Notes under the pieces: model-generated | Databases searched by the model: none | Seen by the model: the letters and a program-made list of their open reading frames with translations, nothing else | Told to the model about the DNA's origin: nothing | Program-made: the position numbers and the translations under genes | Origin: Capilliphycus robustus | GTDB taxonomy: Bacteria > Cyanobacteriota > Cyanobacteriia > Cyanobacteriales > Microcoleaceae | Assembly (NCBI RefSeq): GCF_034932365.1 | Contig: NZ_JAYGHR010000008.1 | Coordinates: forward strand, 62,001 to 126,000 | Length of the DNA stretch: 64,000 nucleotides | Reading direction: 5' to 3' | Shown: in pieces, positions 18,064-25,629 of the stretch | Layout: each line of letters starts with the position of its first letter | Numbering within the stretch: the first letter of the stretch is position 1

Positions 18064-18627
18064 TTACTCCAATAACCAACCAAATACTTCTTCAATAGTA
18101 AGCTGTATCTGATTAGCAAATGAAGGAACAGGTAACGCAATCTCTGACTGATCATATACCTCGATTTTTTGCTCAGGTAGATAAACAAATACAGTTTTTT
18201 CGTCCGGATCAATTAACCAACCCATTTGAGTTTTATATTTCAAACAATGAAGAATATTTTTTGTGACTTTTGTCTGACTTTGATCCGGTGATAATATTTC
18301 TATGACCCAATCTGGTGCATTTTGAAAAGAGTTCGCAATTTCCCCTTTTTGATCACGAGGAATTCGATTCCAAACAAAAACTGAGAGATCAGGAACTATT
18401 GAACGTCCGCCAAATGTACAGCGTAATTCAGGAAATGCACGCCCAATTTTTTGAGGTTTAAGAACTGCATTAATTGCTGTTACCAGTTCACCTTGAATAG
18501 TGCTGTGTTTTCCTTGTGGCATTGGCTTCTGAATAATTTGACCCTCAATATACTCGTTTGCTGGCTTCGTTTCTGGTAGTTTTAGAAACTCATCCAGTGT
18601 AATAACTTTAGAAGGTGATTGTACCAT
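18064..18627 (-). CDS. Uma2 family (DUF820) putative endonuclease
   Basis: The protein has 187 residues with the PD-(D/E)xK-type layout of Uma2 proteins: an N-terminal LDEFLKLPETKPANEYIEG, the central IVPDLSVFVWNRIP, then APDWVIEILSPDQSQTKV and the GWLIDPDEKTVFVY strand. These proteins are numerous in cyanobacteria and their biological substrate is not established. A second member is at 27992-28633. It is preceded by the DHFR-like gene on the same strand with a 37-bp gap. Confidence 0.88.
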   Translation of the reverse strand: MVQSPSKVITLDEFLKLPETKPANEYIEGQIIQKPMPQGKHSTIQGELVTAINAVLKPQKIGRAFPELRCTFGGRSIVPDLSVFVWNRIPRDQKGEIANSFQNAPDWVIEILSPDQSQTKVTKNILHCLKYKTQMGWLIDPDEKTVFVYLPEQKIEVYDQSEIALPVPSFANQIQLTIEEVFGWLLE

Positions 18628-18664
18628 TTTATTAAGTCTCAGTTAATAAGATCTGCTTTCAATA

Positions 18665-19186
18665 CTAATGATAATCTAAGTCATAAAACACTTGCAACAA
18701 TCCAGAATCATAGGTTTTAACTTGGTTAAACTGGAGTTTTTTTTCAAGTTCTGTATCTTTAACAATCAGAGGAATACCATCACCGAGTATTATCGGATGA
18801 ATGGCGAGAATGAGTTCATCGAGAAAGTTGTTTTTAATAAAAAATCGAATAAGTTCCCCACCACCAACGAGCCAAATATCATCACCATCAGCTTGACGGA
18901 GATTGTGAATAAAGTTCTCTAAATCACTTCCGACAAATTCAACATTTTCGTCTTTTTGACCCTGTAACGTTTGAGAAAAGACAAAACCCTTCTTTTCTTT
19001 GTATGGATATTCTCCAAACCCTTGAATTTGTTCATAGGTTTTACGACCCATTAATACGGTATCAATCTCTGAAATAAATTCTGTATAACCGTAATCTGCA
19101 TCAGTAAATAACCAATCAATATCGCCTGATGTTCTAGCAATATAGCCATCCAAACTCGATGCAATAAATAATCGTATTTTTCGCAT
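18665..19186 (-). CDS. Dihydrofolate reductase-like (RibD C-terminal type) protein
   Basis: The 173-residue protein opens MRKIRLFIASSLDGYIAR, the diagnostic first strand of the RibD_C/YwjB group, followed by DIDWLFTDADYGY, TVLMGRKTYEQI and DDIWLVGGGELIRFF, where the GGG loop binds NADPH. It is probably an NAD(P)H-dependent reductase of unknown substrate rather than the housekeeping dihydrofolate reductase, because the classical folate-binding residues are not evident. It may share a transcript with the downstream Uma2 gene. Confidence 0.85.
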   Translation of the reverse strand: MRKIRLFIASSLDGYIARTSGDIDWLFTDADYGYTEFISEIDTVLMGRKTYEQIQGFGEYPYKEKKGFVFSQTLQGQKDENVEFVGSDLENFIHNLRQADGDDIWLVGGGELIRFFIKNNFLDELILAIHPIILGDGIPLIVKDTELEKKLQFNQVKTYDSGLLQVFYDLDYH

Positions 19187-19282
19187 ATTTAATAGGTAGA
19201 ATTGAACATAGAAACTGCTAACTTTAAGGGGTTGAAATTATCCAAGTAGGTGTTCAAAAATGAACGAATAGAAAACCGTGAG

Positions 19283-19360
19283 TTCGTTGTTGCGCTTTAG
19301 CGCACTAGATTTCGGGCTGAAGCCCAACAACAGCCCAACAACAGCCCAACAACAAACTTT
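19283..19360. repeat. Cyanobacterial intergenic repeat with AGCCCAACAAC tandem units
   Basis: The 11-mer AGCCCAACAAC occurs three times in tandem at 19321-19353. It follows two small palindromes, GCGCTTTAGCGC and CGGGCTGAAGCCC. The two ends (GTTCGTTGTTG and CAACAACAAACTT) are roughly complementary, so the whole piece can fold. This kind of GTTGTTGGGCT repeat is common in cyanobacterial spacers and has no known gene function. Confidence 0.7.
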
Positions 19361-19387
19361 TTAAAATTTAACGATAATTATACCAAC

Positions 19388-20017
19388 CTACTTAGCTTTT
19401 CGTAAAGCCTCAAGATCTGAACCACAAATTGCTTTAACATTACGGGTTATTTTATCAATTTCCCAATCCCACCAGCGAATTTCTAACAATTCTTGAATGA
19501 TTGACTCCTCAAACCGTTTTCTAATTTCTTTAGCGGGATTTCCGCCAATAACAGTATAGGGTTCAACGTGGCGAGTGACAACAGATAAACTGGCAATAAT
19601 CGCACCATCACCGACATGAACACCAGGCATAATTGTCGCACCATAACCTATCCAAACATCATTACCAATAATTGTATCGCCTTTATTCGGCCAAGAATCT
19701 GGCATTGCAACTTCCCAACCTGATCCAAAAATAGGAAAGGGATAATTGGTAAACCAATCTGTGCGGTGATTTCCTCCGTTCATAATAAATTTGACATCAG
19801 AAGCAATCGAACAAAATTTACCGAGAATCAGTTTATCGCCTTCAAAATCAAAGTGATAAAGAACATTGCGTTCAAAGTTTTCAGGGTTCTCAAAGTCATC
19901 ATAATAAGTATAATCCCCAACAATAATATTGGGATTTTTGATGATATTCTTTAAATAGACCAGTCGAGTTTGATCGGGAAGTGGGTATTTTTTTTCGGGA
20001 GAAGGACCGTTACTCAT
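19388..20017 (-). CDS. Vat/CatB-type hexapeptide-repeat acetyltransferase
   Basis: The 209-residue protein is a left-handed beta-helix acyltransferase of the xenobiotic acetyltransferase group. Landmarks are IVGDYTYYDD, KLILGKFCSIASDVKFIMNG, NHRTDWFTNYPF with the catalytic His, GNDVWIGYGATIMPGV and YTVIGGNPAKEIRKRF. Characterised relatives acetylate streptogramin A or chloramphenicol using acetyl-CoA. Chromosomal homologs are frequent and need not confer resistance, so the substrate is unknown. It stands alone, with its own spacer on both sides. Confidence 0.9.
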   Translation of the reverse strand: MSNGPSPEKKYPLPDQTRLVYLKNIIKNPNIIVGDYTYYDDFENPENFERNVLYHFDFEGDKLILGKFCSIASDVKFIMNGGNHRTDWFTNYPFPIFGSGWEVAMPDSWPNKGDTIIGNDVWIGYGATIMPGVHVGDGAIIASLSVVTRHVEPYTVIGGNPAKEIRKRFEESIIQELLEIRWWDWEIDKITRNVKAICGSDLEALRKAK

Positions 20018-20404
20018 CAGTTGTTCCGTAAAATTTGAAAGGTGAATCGTTCTATTGATCTGACTTTAGATTTAACCTATTTAGATAATAAACCATTGAC
20101 GTATGACTCGCTATATTTTTAACCGAACTCATCCGGCGAACCCCGGAGAGAACCAAGGAGACAAGCGATCACATCATCCAAGAAATCCCTTTTTTTTGCA
20201 GATTAAGTCACTTACGCTCAGAAAGTTTTGACAAATTTTCATTAACTTGCGATCACTCTATCGGAAGAGATTTTACTGATTTTGTTAACTTGACTACCAA
20301 TAATTAAAATCCGTAAAATTTTAAATCTCCCTCATCCGAAGGATACCAAAGCAAACCGTTAAGACTTAAATTAGAGATGTTAAGAAGCGTAAGTAACAAT
20401 CATT
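20018..20404. other. Gene-free spacer
   Basis: These 387 bases lie between the divergent acetyltransferase and fasciclin genes. The stretch is AT-rich and should hold both promoters. No repeat, RNA gene or clear promoter boxes were recognised. Confidence 0.5.
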
Positions 20405-21175
20405 ATGAAAGCATTAAAAATTAAATTACCCAAAGCTTTACTCGCAACTATCGTCAGCTTAGGAGGTTTAGCGACTGTTTCTGCTTTCGGTAATATTAAT
20501 AGAGCCGTTGCCAATGAATATACTGGTGAGAATAATCAAATAAGCCAGCAGATGAACTCACCCCAACAAAATCCGGGAATGCGTGACAATCAAATGCAAC
20601 AAAATCCGGGAATGCGTGACAATCAAATGCAACAAAATCCGGGAATGCGTGACAATCAAATGCAGCAAAATCCGGGAATGCGTGACAATCAAATGCAGCA
20701 AAATCAACAAGGAAGTTCTTCTGGAAATGAAAGCATTGTTGGTGCAATGTCCGAGACGGGATCTTTTAATACACTCGCCCAAGCTGTTGAAGCAGCCGGT
20801 TTAGCAGATACTTGGGAAAATGAAGGTCAATACACTGTATTTGCACCTACTGATCAAGCTTTTGAAGCGTTACCTCCCGGAACTTTAGAAGCATTATTAC
20901 GTCCAGAAAACCAAGACACATTGCGTCGAATTTTAGAATATCACGTTGTTTTAGGTGAAGCAGACTCCAGCACGATTAGTTCAGGGTTCTTTAAAACAGC
21001 CGAAGGAAGTGGAGTAAATATTGATGTCGCAAGCGGTATGGTTCAAGTCGAAGGTGCTAATGTTACACAGCCTGATATTCAAGCAAGTAATGGCGTAGTT
21101 CATGCTATCGATCAAGTGATTCTACCGCCTGATATTTCAGCCGAACAGTTGCAACAATTAACGATAGCTCAATAA
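20405..21175 (+). CDS. Secreted fasciclin-domain protein with NPGMRDNQMQQ repeats
   Basis: The protein has 256 residues. The N-terminus has a typical Sec signal (basic KALKIKLPK, hydrophobic ALLATIVSLGGLATVSA, cleavage near ANEYT). Residues ~54-97 are four perfect copies of an 11-residue unit rich in Gln, Asn and Met. The rest is one FAS1 domain: SIVGAMSETGSFNTLAQAVE, YTVFAPTDQAFEALPPG, RRILEYHVVLGE and NGVVHAIDQVILPPD. FAS1 proteins act in adhesion at the cell surface or in the periplasm. A hairpin terminator follows at 21198. The repeats are identical at DNA level, so copy number may vary. Confidence 0.92.
   Translation: MKALKIKLPKALLATIVSLGGLATVSAFGNINRAVANEYTGENNQISQQMNSPQQNPGMRDNQMQQNPGMRDNQMQQNPGMRDNQMQQNPGMRDNQMQQNQQGSSSGNESIVGAMSETGSFNTLAQAVEAAGLADTWENEGQYTVFAPTDQAFEALPPGTLEALLRPENQDTLRRILEYHVVLGEADSSTISSGFFKTAEGSGVNIDVASGMVQVEGANVTQPDIQASNGVVHAIDQVILPPDISAEQLQQLTIAQ
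20564..20695 (+). repeat. Four tandem 33-bp repeats inside the fasciclin gene
   Basis: Four consecutive 33-bp units start with CA(A/G)CAAAATCCGGGAATGCG. They are identical except for one silent A/G change in the last copy, and a partial fifth follows. The unit length keeps the frame. Near-perfect identity suggests recent expansion by slippage or recombination. Confidence 0.95.
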
Positions 21176-21197
21176 ATATTTTGAGGGTTGACTATAT

Positions 21198-21226
21198 GGG
21201 TAGTTCTGATGAGCTACCCCGTTTTT
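21198..21226 (+). terminator. Intrinsic terminator of the fasciclin gene
   Basis: GGGTAG, a 10-base loop, then CTACCC followed by CGTTTTT, 22 bp past the stop codon. Confidence 0.75.
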
Positions 21227-21282
21227 AAACTCTCTAGTTTATAGCAAAAATCTGGGTTAATTAAGAGAGTTGTTTGATTCTT

Positions 21283-21666
21283 TTAATTCAAAACATACTT
21301 GCTCAAAACTGAATAAACTTCATTGATATTCACTGAGCGATTAAACTCTTTTGAAATTGGAATTGATTCACTTCCGACCCAAATTTTTAACTCAGCATCT
21401 AGATCAAAATGACCTGCACTTTCTTTAGAAAATTTAGTAATTTTTGAGTAGGGAATGGAGAGAAATTCTATCTTTTTCCCGGTTACACCTTGTTTATCAA
21501 CCAGAATTAAACGTTTGTTGGTAAAGACAAACAAATCACGAATCAGTTGATAAGCCTTTTCGATTCTTTCTCCCTCGACCAAGACTTCACTAAACAGTTT
21601 ATCAAGTCTAGCGGCATCTGCTTTGACTTCAGAGGCATTTCCGAGAAGACCACTAATTAATCCCAT
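21283..21666 (-). CDS. Bacterial PH-domain protein
   Basis: From the chosen ATG the protein has 127 residues. A start nine codons earlier exists, but the inner ATG has AGAAGGA at proper spacing and gives the usual MGLISGLLGNASEV opening. The sequence (LFVFTNKRLILVDKQGVTG, then EFLSIPYSKITKFSKES and LKIWVGSESIPISKEF) matches the small bacterial pleckstrin-homology family. Function is not known; members are soluble beta-barrel proteins that oligomerise. Monocistronic. Confidence 0.85.
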   Translation of the reverse strand: MGLISGLLGNASEVKADAARLDKLFSEVLVEGERIEKAYQLIRDLFVFTNKRLILVDKQGVTGKKIEFLSIPYSKITKFSKESAGHFDLDAELKIWVGSESIPISKEFNRSVNINEVYSVLSKYVLN

Positions 21667-21867
21667 ATTATTATCCTTCTGCTTGTCTAACAAGTGTTGA
21701 GGTTATGATGTCTAACAAAAAACGGTTAGTTGCATCTATCTCTATGTTAGCAAATGCTTTTCAAAACGGAGTGAATGTAAGTTTTTATACCCCAAAAATA
21801 AGTTTTATTTTTTTGCGGAATTGACCGGATCGGAGTTGAAATAAATTGAAGAGGCGTAAGTTGTATC

Positions 21868-21999
21868 TTGAATTAAGTTGTCTTTCCCCATCCTCAAGAT
21901 TAAAAACCCGGTTTCTCAATAGAAACAGGGTTTTTGGGATGTACCTCCGAAGCAACGCCGCTATATATTTTGAATTAAGTTGTCTTTCCCCATCCTCAA
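21868..21999. repeat. 30-bp direct repeats flanking a hairpin
   Basis: The 30-bp sequence starting TTGAATTAAGTTGTCTTTCC occurs at 21868-21897 and again at 21970-21999. Between them lies the AAACCCGGTTTCT hairpin. The layout looks like a local duplication that enclosed the hairpin, or like an insertion with an unusually long target duplication. Confidence 0.8.
21902..21935. repeat. Dispersed AAACCCGGTTTCT hairpin, second copy
   Basis: AAAAACCCGGTTTCT, a short loop and AGAAACAGGGTTTTT form a long stem with one mismatch. It shares the flanks GATTAAAAACCC and TTTTTGGGATGTAC with the hairpin at 13967-13999. It lies between two minus-strand genes and can act as a terminator on either strand. Confidence 0.75.
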
Positions 22000-22018
22000 T
22001 AAATTACAGGGTTTTAAA

Positions 22019-22999
22019 TTACTTCGTTTGAAAAATATTCTGCACCATTTTTTTATCAACGCTAGCTGCGGCTTTGTCGAGTTCTTCAACTTCACCGGAG
22101 TCGAGTTTCCAACCCAACGCCCCAATATTTTGTTTGGCTTGTTCGGGATTTTTAGCCCCAGGAATGGGAATAGTTCCCTTACAAATACACCAATTAATTG
22201 CGACTTGTGACATCGTTTTATTTCGAGATTCGGAAATCTCTTTTAAACAAGATAAAAGGGGTTTAACTCCTGGTAAAATTTGACGAAAAACTAAACTGCG
22301 AATTCCTTTGGGGAAAGGGCCGTTTTCTGCATATTTTCCGGTTAATATTCCCAAAGCGAGGGGACTGTAAGCAATGATTTTAATTCCGAGTTCATCACAA
22401 ACGTCTTTTAAGCCTAATTCTGTTATCGGATAAGTAGAGAGGAGGGAATATTGTACTTGTAAAGTGGTAATGGTAACACCACGTTCTTGAAATTTTTGAT
22501 ACACTTTATTCAGTCGTTTAGAACCATAATTTGATAAACCGACTCCTTTGACTTCTCCTTGTTCATAAAGGTCAGCTAAACCATCTAATAGCGGCCATTC
22601 TTGCCAAGGAAAATAGTTCGCCGTTGACCAGTGCATCTGCACTAAATCTACCTTTCTTCCTAACCGTTTGGCTGAGGCTTTACAAGCGGAAATCATTGCA
22701 TTTCGCGTTAATCGACCGGGGTAAGCGGCTAGTTTTGTGGCGATACAAATTTGATCGGAATTTAAACCGGAATATTGACTTGAAAATTGTCCTAAAAGAC
22801 TCTCGCTACGTCCGTTTAATTTCCCGGTTCCGTAGGAATCTCCCGTATCAAATAAAGTCACTCCATTGCTAACACATAAGTTAAAAACCTCTTGGAGTTG
22901 CTGATCCATACTTTCATCATAACCCCAAAGCAGTCGGTTTCCCCAAGCCCATGTTCCACAACCCATTTCGGGTAGAGAAAGTGTTTGATTCGTTTGCAT
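22019..22999 (-). CDS. Aldo/keto reductase
   Basis: The 326-residue TIM-barrel NADPH-dependent oxidoreductase has the catalytic Tyr in LFDTGDSYGTG, the Lys in ICIATKLAAYPG and the His in LVQMHWST. The cofactor region is CICKGTIPIPGAKNPEQAKQ. It is close in type to the plant and cyanobacterial chloroplast-like AKRs. It lies 60 bp downstream of the multi-pass membrane protein on the same strand, so the two may be co-transcribed. Substrate unknown. Confidence 0.92.
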   Translation of the reverse strand: MQTNQTLSLPEMGCGTWAWGNRLLWGYDESMDQQLQEVFNLCVSNGVTLFDTGDSYGTGKLNGRSESLLGQFSSQYSGLNSDQICIATKLAAYPGRLTRNAMISACKASAKRLGRKVDLVQMHWSTANYFPWQEWPLLDGLADLYEQGEVKGVGLSNYGSKRLNKVYQKFQERGVTITTLQVQYSLLSTYPITELGLKDVCDELGIKIIAYSPLALGILTGKYAENGPFPKGIRSLVFRQILPGVKPLLSCLKEISESRNKTMSQVAINWCICKGTIPIPGAKNPEQAKQNIGALGWKLDSGEVEELDKAAASVDKKMVQNIFQTK

Positions 23000-23059
23000 T
23001 TTAACTCGATGTAGATGTCTTTATAACAGTGTATAATTAATTGGTTCATCCGTAAAATT

Positions 23060-23800
23060 TTACAAGATTAACCACACAGCCAAACCCCAAAACGGAATAA
23101 ATCTTAACCATCGCTTTTGACTCTCAACAGGTTCAATACTTCCCATCAGTATGATTTGAAAGATATAAAATAAAACCACATCAACACAAAAGGCTATCGT
23201 GACGCGATTACTCATAAAATTCTGCACAAAAAATTCACTTCTCGCAGCAATATCTCCAAATTCAGGACGACCGACAACAGCCCAAACCAGAGAAATAGTC
23301 CCGACTATTAAGCCGATAAAACCAAATATTTTAGCTAATAAACCCTTGGTTGGTTTGTCTTCGGTTTCCCCATTGGGAACGGTAAACCACCAAGCCATAT
23401 AAGGAAGTAAGAAAGTATTAGTCAGGAACATTGCCAAACTCCAAATAATAATTTTCGGGAGTTCTCGTCCTTTAGAATCAAGCAGTAATAAAGGCAAAAA
23501 CATAAAAATCCAAGCTTCCGCAAAGTTAAATAAACTCTCGATCCAAGGATGAATAATTGGGGCTTGCATAGATTCAATGCCCACCGCATTTAAAAAGGGT
23601 AAAATAAAGAAGAAATTAATCGATTCGTTGACAATTTCCTTTAAAGTTTCCGGTTGAACCGCCCAAAGAGGTTCGCCGGGAAGGAGTTGTTGGGGCGGAG
23701 AAAGGAGTAAAATATAAATGTAGATAACTGATAGTAGCCCAAAGAATGCAGCAATTAAACGTTGAGACTGTAATGAGTTGGAAAACCTTGACTGTGCCAT
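23060..23800 (-). CDS. Multi-pass membrane protein, function unknown
   Basis: The 246-residue protein has about six hydrophobic helices (LIAAFFGLLSVIYIYILLL, FFFILPFLNAVGI, WIFMFLPLLLL, IIIWSLAMFLTNTFLLPYMA, IFGFIGLIVGTISLVWAVVG, TIAFCVDVVLFYIFQIIL). No catalytic motif was seen. I believe similar proteins are widespread in cyanobacteria and plastids, but I cannot name a function. It is divergent from the oxygenase gene, with 49 bp between the start codons. Confidence 0.75.
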   Translation of the reverse strand: MAQSRFSNSLQSQRLIAAFFGLLSVIYIYILLLSPPQQLLPGEPLWAVQPETLKEIVNESINFFFILPFLNAVGIESMQAPIIHPWIESLFNFAEAWIFMFLPLLLLDSKGRELPKIIIWSLAMFLTNTFLLPYMAWWFTVPNGETEDKPTKGLLAKIFGFIGLIVGTISLVWAVVGRPEFGDIAARSEFFVQNFMSNRVTIAFCVDVVLFYIFQIILMGSIEPVESQKRWLRFIPFWGLAVWLIL

Positions 23801-23849
23801 TGAGTCACCTAATTTGACTATAATAAATTTTAAACGATTCGCTCTAAAA

Positions 23850-24452
23850 ATGAACTATTATTCACAACGCCGAGATGTTTTCTCTCCCGCCTATCTTAAC
23901 TCTCTACGGGGAGAAATCCTAGCTTGTCCCTATCTCGCCATCAACAACCTTAATCGTGATTTTATCGATACAAAAGGCTTTTCTGTGGTGTTTAAACGCT
24001 CGAAACAGGCGGAAGTTGAACGGCGTTTTCCTTTTTTTAAAAGCTATCTAGAACAGGCGTTACAACCTTCTTGTAATGCGTTTTATCTTAACCCTCTGGT
24101 GTTAAAAGCCGGTTCGCGAGTTGATCCGCATATTGATCGCTCTTTACGCTCTTATTGTAAAACCGTTGAACCTCCTGTCGTTGTCAGTGTTTTGTATGTT
24201 CAAGTTCCGGTTAATTTAGAAGGGGGAGAACTGGTTTTACGTTCGGATAAAAAACAAGTGGGACAGGTTAAACCTCAAGTTAATACTTTACTCTTTTTTC
24301 AGGGAAATCTTACCCATTCTGTTAATGCAGTTAGAACGACTGGAACCCGTTTAAGTTTGGTTTGTGAGCAGTATAATTTGAGTGAAATTGAATTGCAAGA
24401 GATTCCAGATTTTACGATAGAATCAAGAGCAGCAAAGACCAAACGGAAGTAA
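23850..24452 (+). CDS. 2-oxoglutarate/Fe(II)-dependent oxygenase
   Basis: The chosen ATG gives 200 residues (MNYYSQRRDVFSP). A TTG 24 codons earlier would overlap the start of the divergent gene. The iron-binding facial triad is H94 and D96 (DPHIDRS) with H156 (NLTHSV), and the 2-oxoglutarate-binding Arg is R167 (GTRLSL). The jelly-roll strand VSVLYVQVPVNLEGGELVL is typical of prolyl-4-hydroxylase-like members. The substrate cannot be read from sequence. Confidence 0.85.
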   Translation: MNYYSQRRDVFSPAYLNSLRGEILACPYLAINNLNRDFIDTKGFSVVFKRSKQAEVERRFPFFKSYLEQALQPSCNAFYLNPLVLKAGSRVDPHIDRSLRSYCKTVEPPVVVSVLYVQVPVNLEGGELVLRSDKKQVGQVKPQVNTLLFFQGNLTHSVNAVRTTGTRLSLVCEQYNLSEIELQEIPDFTIESRAAKTKRK

Positions 24453-24483
24453 TTTAGAGGTTGAGTTGATTTAGCGATCGCGC

Positions 24484-25599
24484 TTAAAGATTAACGATTC
24501 CGCTCAACCGACGGCGTAAAATTCCTTTTAGGAGTTCTATCTTTGGAGGAGCAACTTTTGGTAAAAGTATATCGGTAAAAGTATTGTTTCCTTCAAAGTT
24601 TATACCCGCATCACCTTGTTTATTCATTTTAACTGCTATTCTCTGACTGCCATCCAAATTATTGACAACATAATCCATCACAATTAAGCTAATATTTCGT
24701 TGAGGATTATCAGACAGGCTATCTGTTTTAAATCGTGTTGTTAGCTCTATATTCTGCAACAGGGAATCTTGAATAATCCAAATAGATTTTCCACCCCATT
24801 GATAAGCCAAAGCAGTTTTTGCGAATAATTGAGTAACCATTCGTCCCCAAACTTGTCGTTTGTTGATTCCCGGACTATTATGGTCAGAAGTAAGAATTGC
24901 ATTGCGAAAAGCACTTCTGATATCTGTTTGACTGCCTGTATTTGATCCGCTCGTACTTGCTGTCATTATTTCAAAAATAAACAGATTAGACAAGTCTGGA
25001 AGGGGAATGGATACATCAGCAAACTTGCGTTGACCTCTTGGATAGTAACCATTATCTTTTGCCAATCTAACAAGGTTTTTTAGATCTCCATCTGTTGAAT
25101 CTAACAAATCATTACTGCCATCTAAAAATTGTTGCAGAGAAGTTTCAACTAATGGAGCCGCTATATAATCAAAATGGTAATTGATCTGAGCATTATTAAC
25201 CTGATGATTTAATACAACTTCCGACCATATACCTATATTTACTCGCCGAGGTAAACCCGCACTTACTAACAAATTATGCTCGTGTGATTGCAAGGCAAAA
25301 TTGATCTGAGGTATTTCTAAACTATCTGATTTTGCAGCAAATAGTCTTCGGGGACATACAACCCAAATCTCTTCTTCGGTTTGGATTGAACAAACACCAG
25401 GAATGACTTCAGAAATTCCCGAATTGAAGTAACGAGTCAAAGGTTCTTGTACTGTTAACTTAATTTTAGTTTGGTAGCGATTTCCTCCACCATCGCAGAT
25501 TGCTTCCATGAACGGACATTTCCTGGAACGACGTATTTCTTCTACCTCATCAGTCCGAATATTGACTGGAAAACCAAAAAGTTCAAAAATTTTAGGCAT
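24484..25599 (-). CDS. NotI-family type II restriction endonuclease
   Basis: The 371-residue protein opens IFELFGFPVNIRTDEVEEIR, followed by RKCPF. Four cysteines (C28, C35, C70, C82) sit in the N-terminal part where NotI binds a structural iron through Cys4. A PD-(D/E)xK-like core appears as INYHFDYIAAPLVE, FADVSIPLPDLSN and LFIFEIMTAST. It follows the C5-cytosine methyltransferase by 30 bp on the same strand, completing a restriction-modification pair. NotI itself cuts GCGGCCGC; the site here is unknown and need not be the same. The protein looks intact. Confidence 0.75.
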   Translation of the reverse strand: MPKIFELFGFPVNIRTDEVEEIRRSRKCPFMEAICDGGGNRYQTKIKLTVQEPLTRYFNSGISEVIPGVCSIQTEEEIWVVCPRRLFAAKSDSLEIPQINFALQSHEHNLLVSAGLPRRVNIGIWSEVVLNHQVNNAQINYHFDYIAAPLVETSLQQFLDGSNDLLDSTDGDLKNLVRLAKDNGYYPRGQRKFADVSIPLPDLSNLFIFEIMTASTSGSNTGSQTDIRSAFRNAILTSDHNSPGINKRQVWGRMVTQLFAKTALAYQWGGKSIWIIQDSLLQNIELTTRFKTDSLSDNPQRNISLIVMDYVVNNLDGSQRIAVKMNKQGDAGINFEGNNTFTDILLPKVAPPKIELLKGILRRRLSGIVNL

Positions 25600-25629
25600 A
25601 TAATATTGTTTATTCTATCAAAACTTATG

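Noticed and set aside
20564..20695. Regular 33-bp repeats considered as a CRISPR array
   Set aside because: The units are contiguous without spacers and encode an in-frame peptide repeat of the fasciclin protein.
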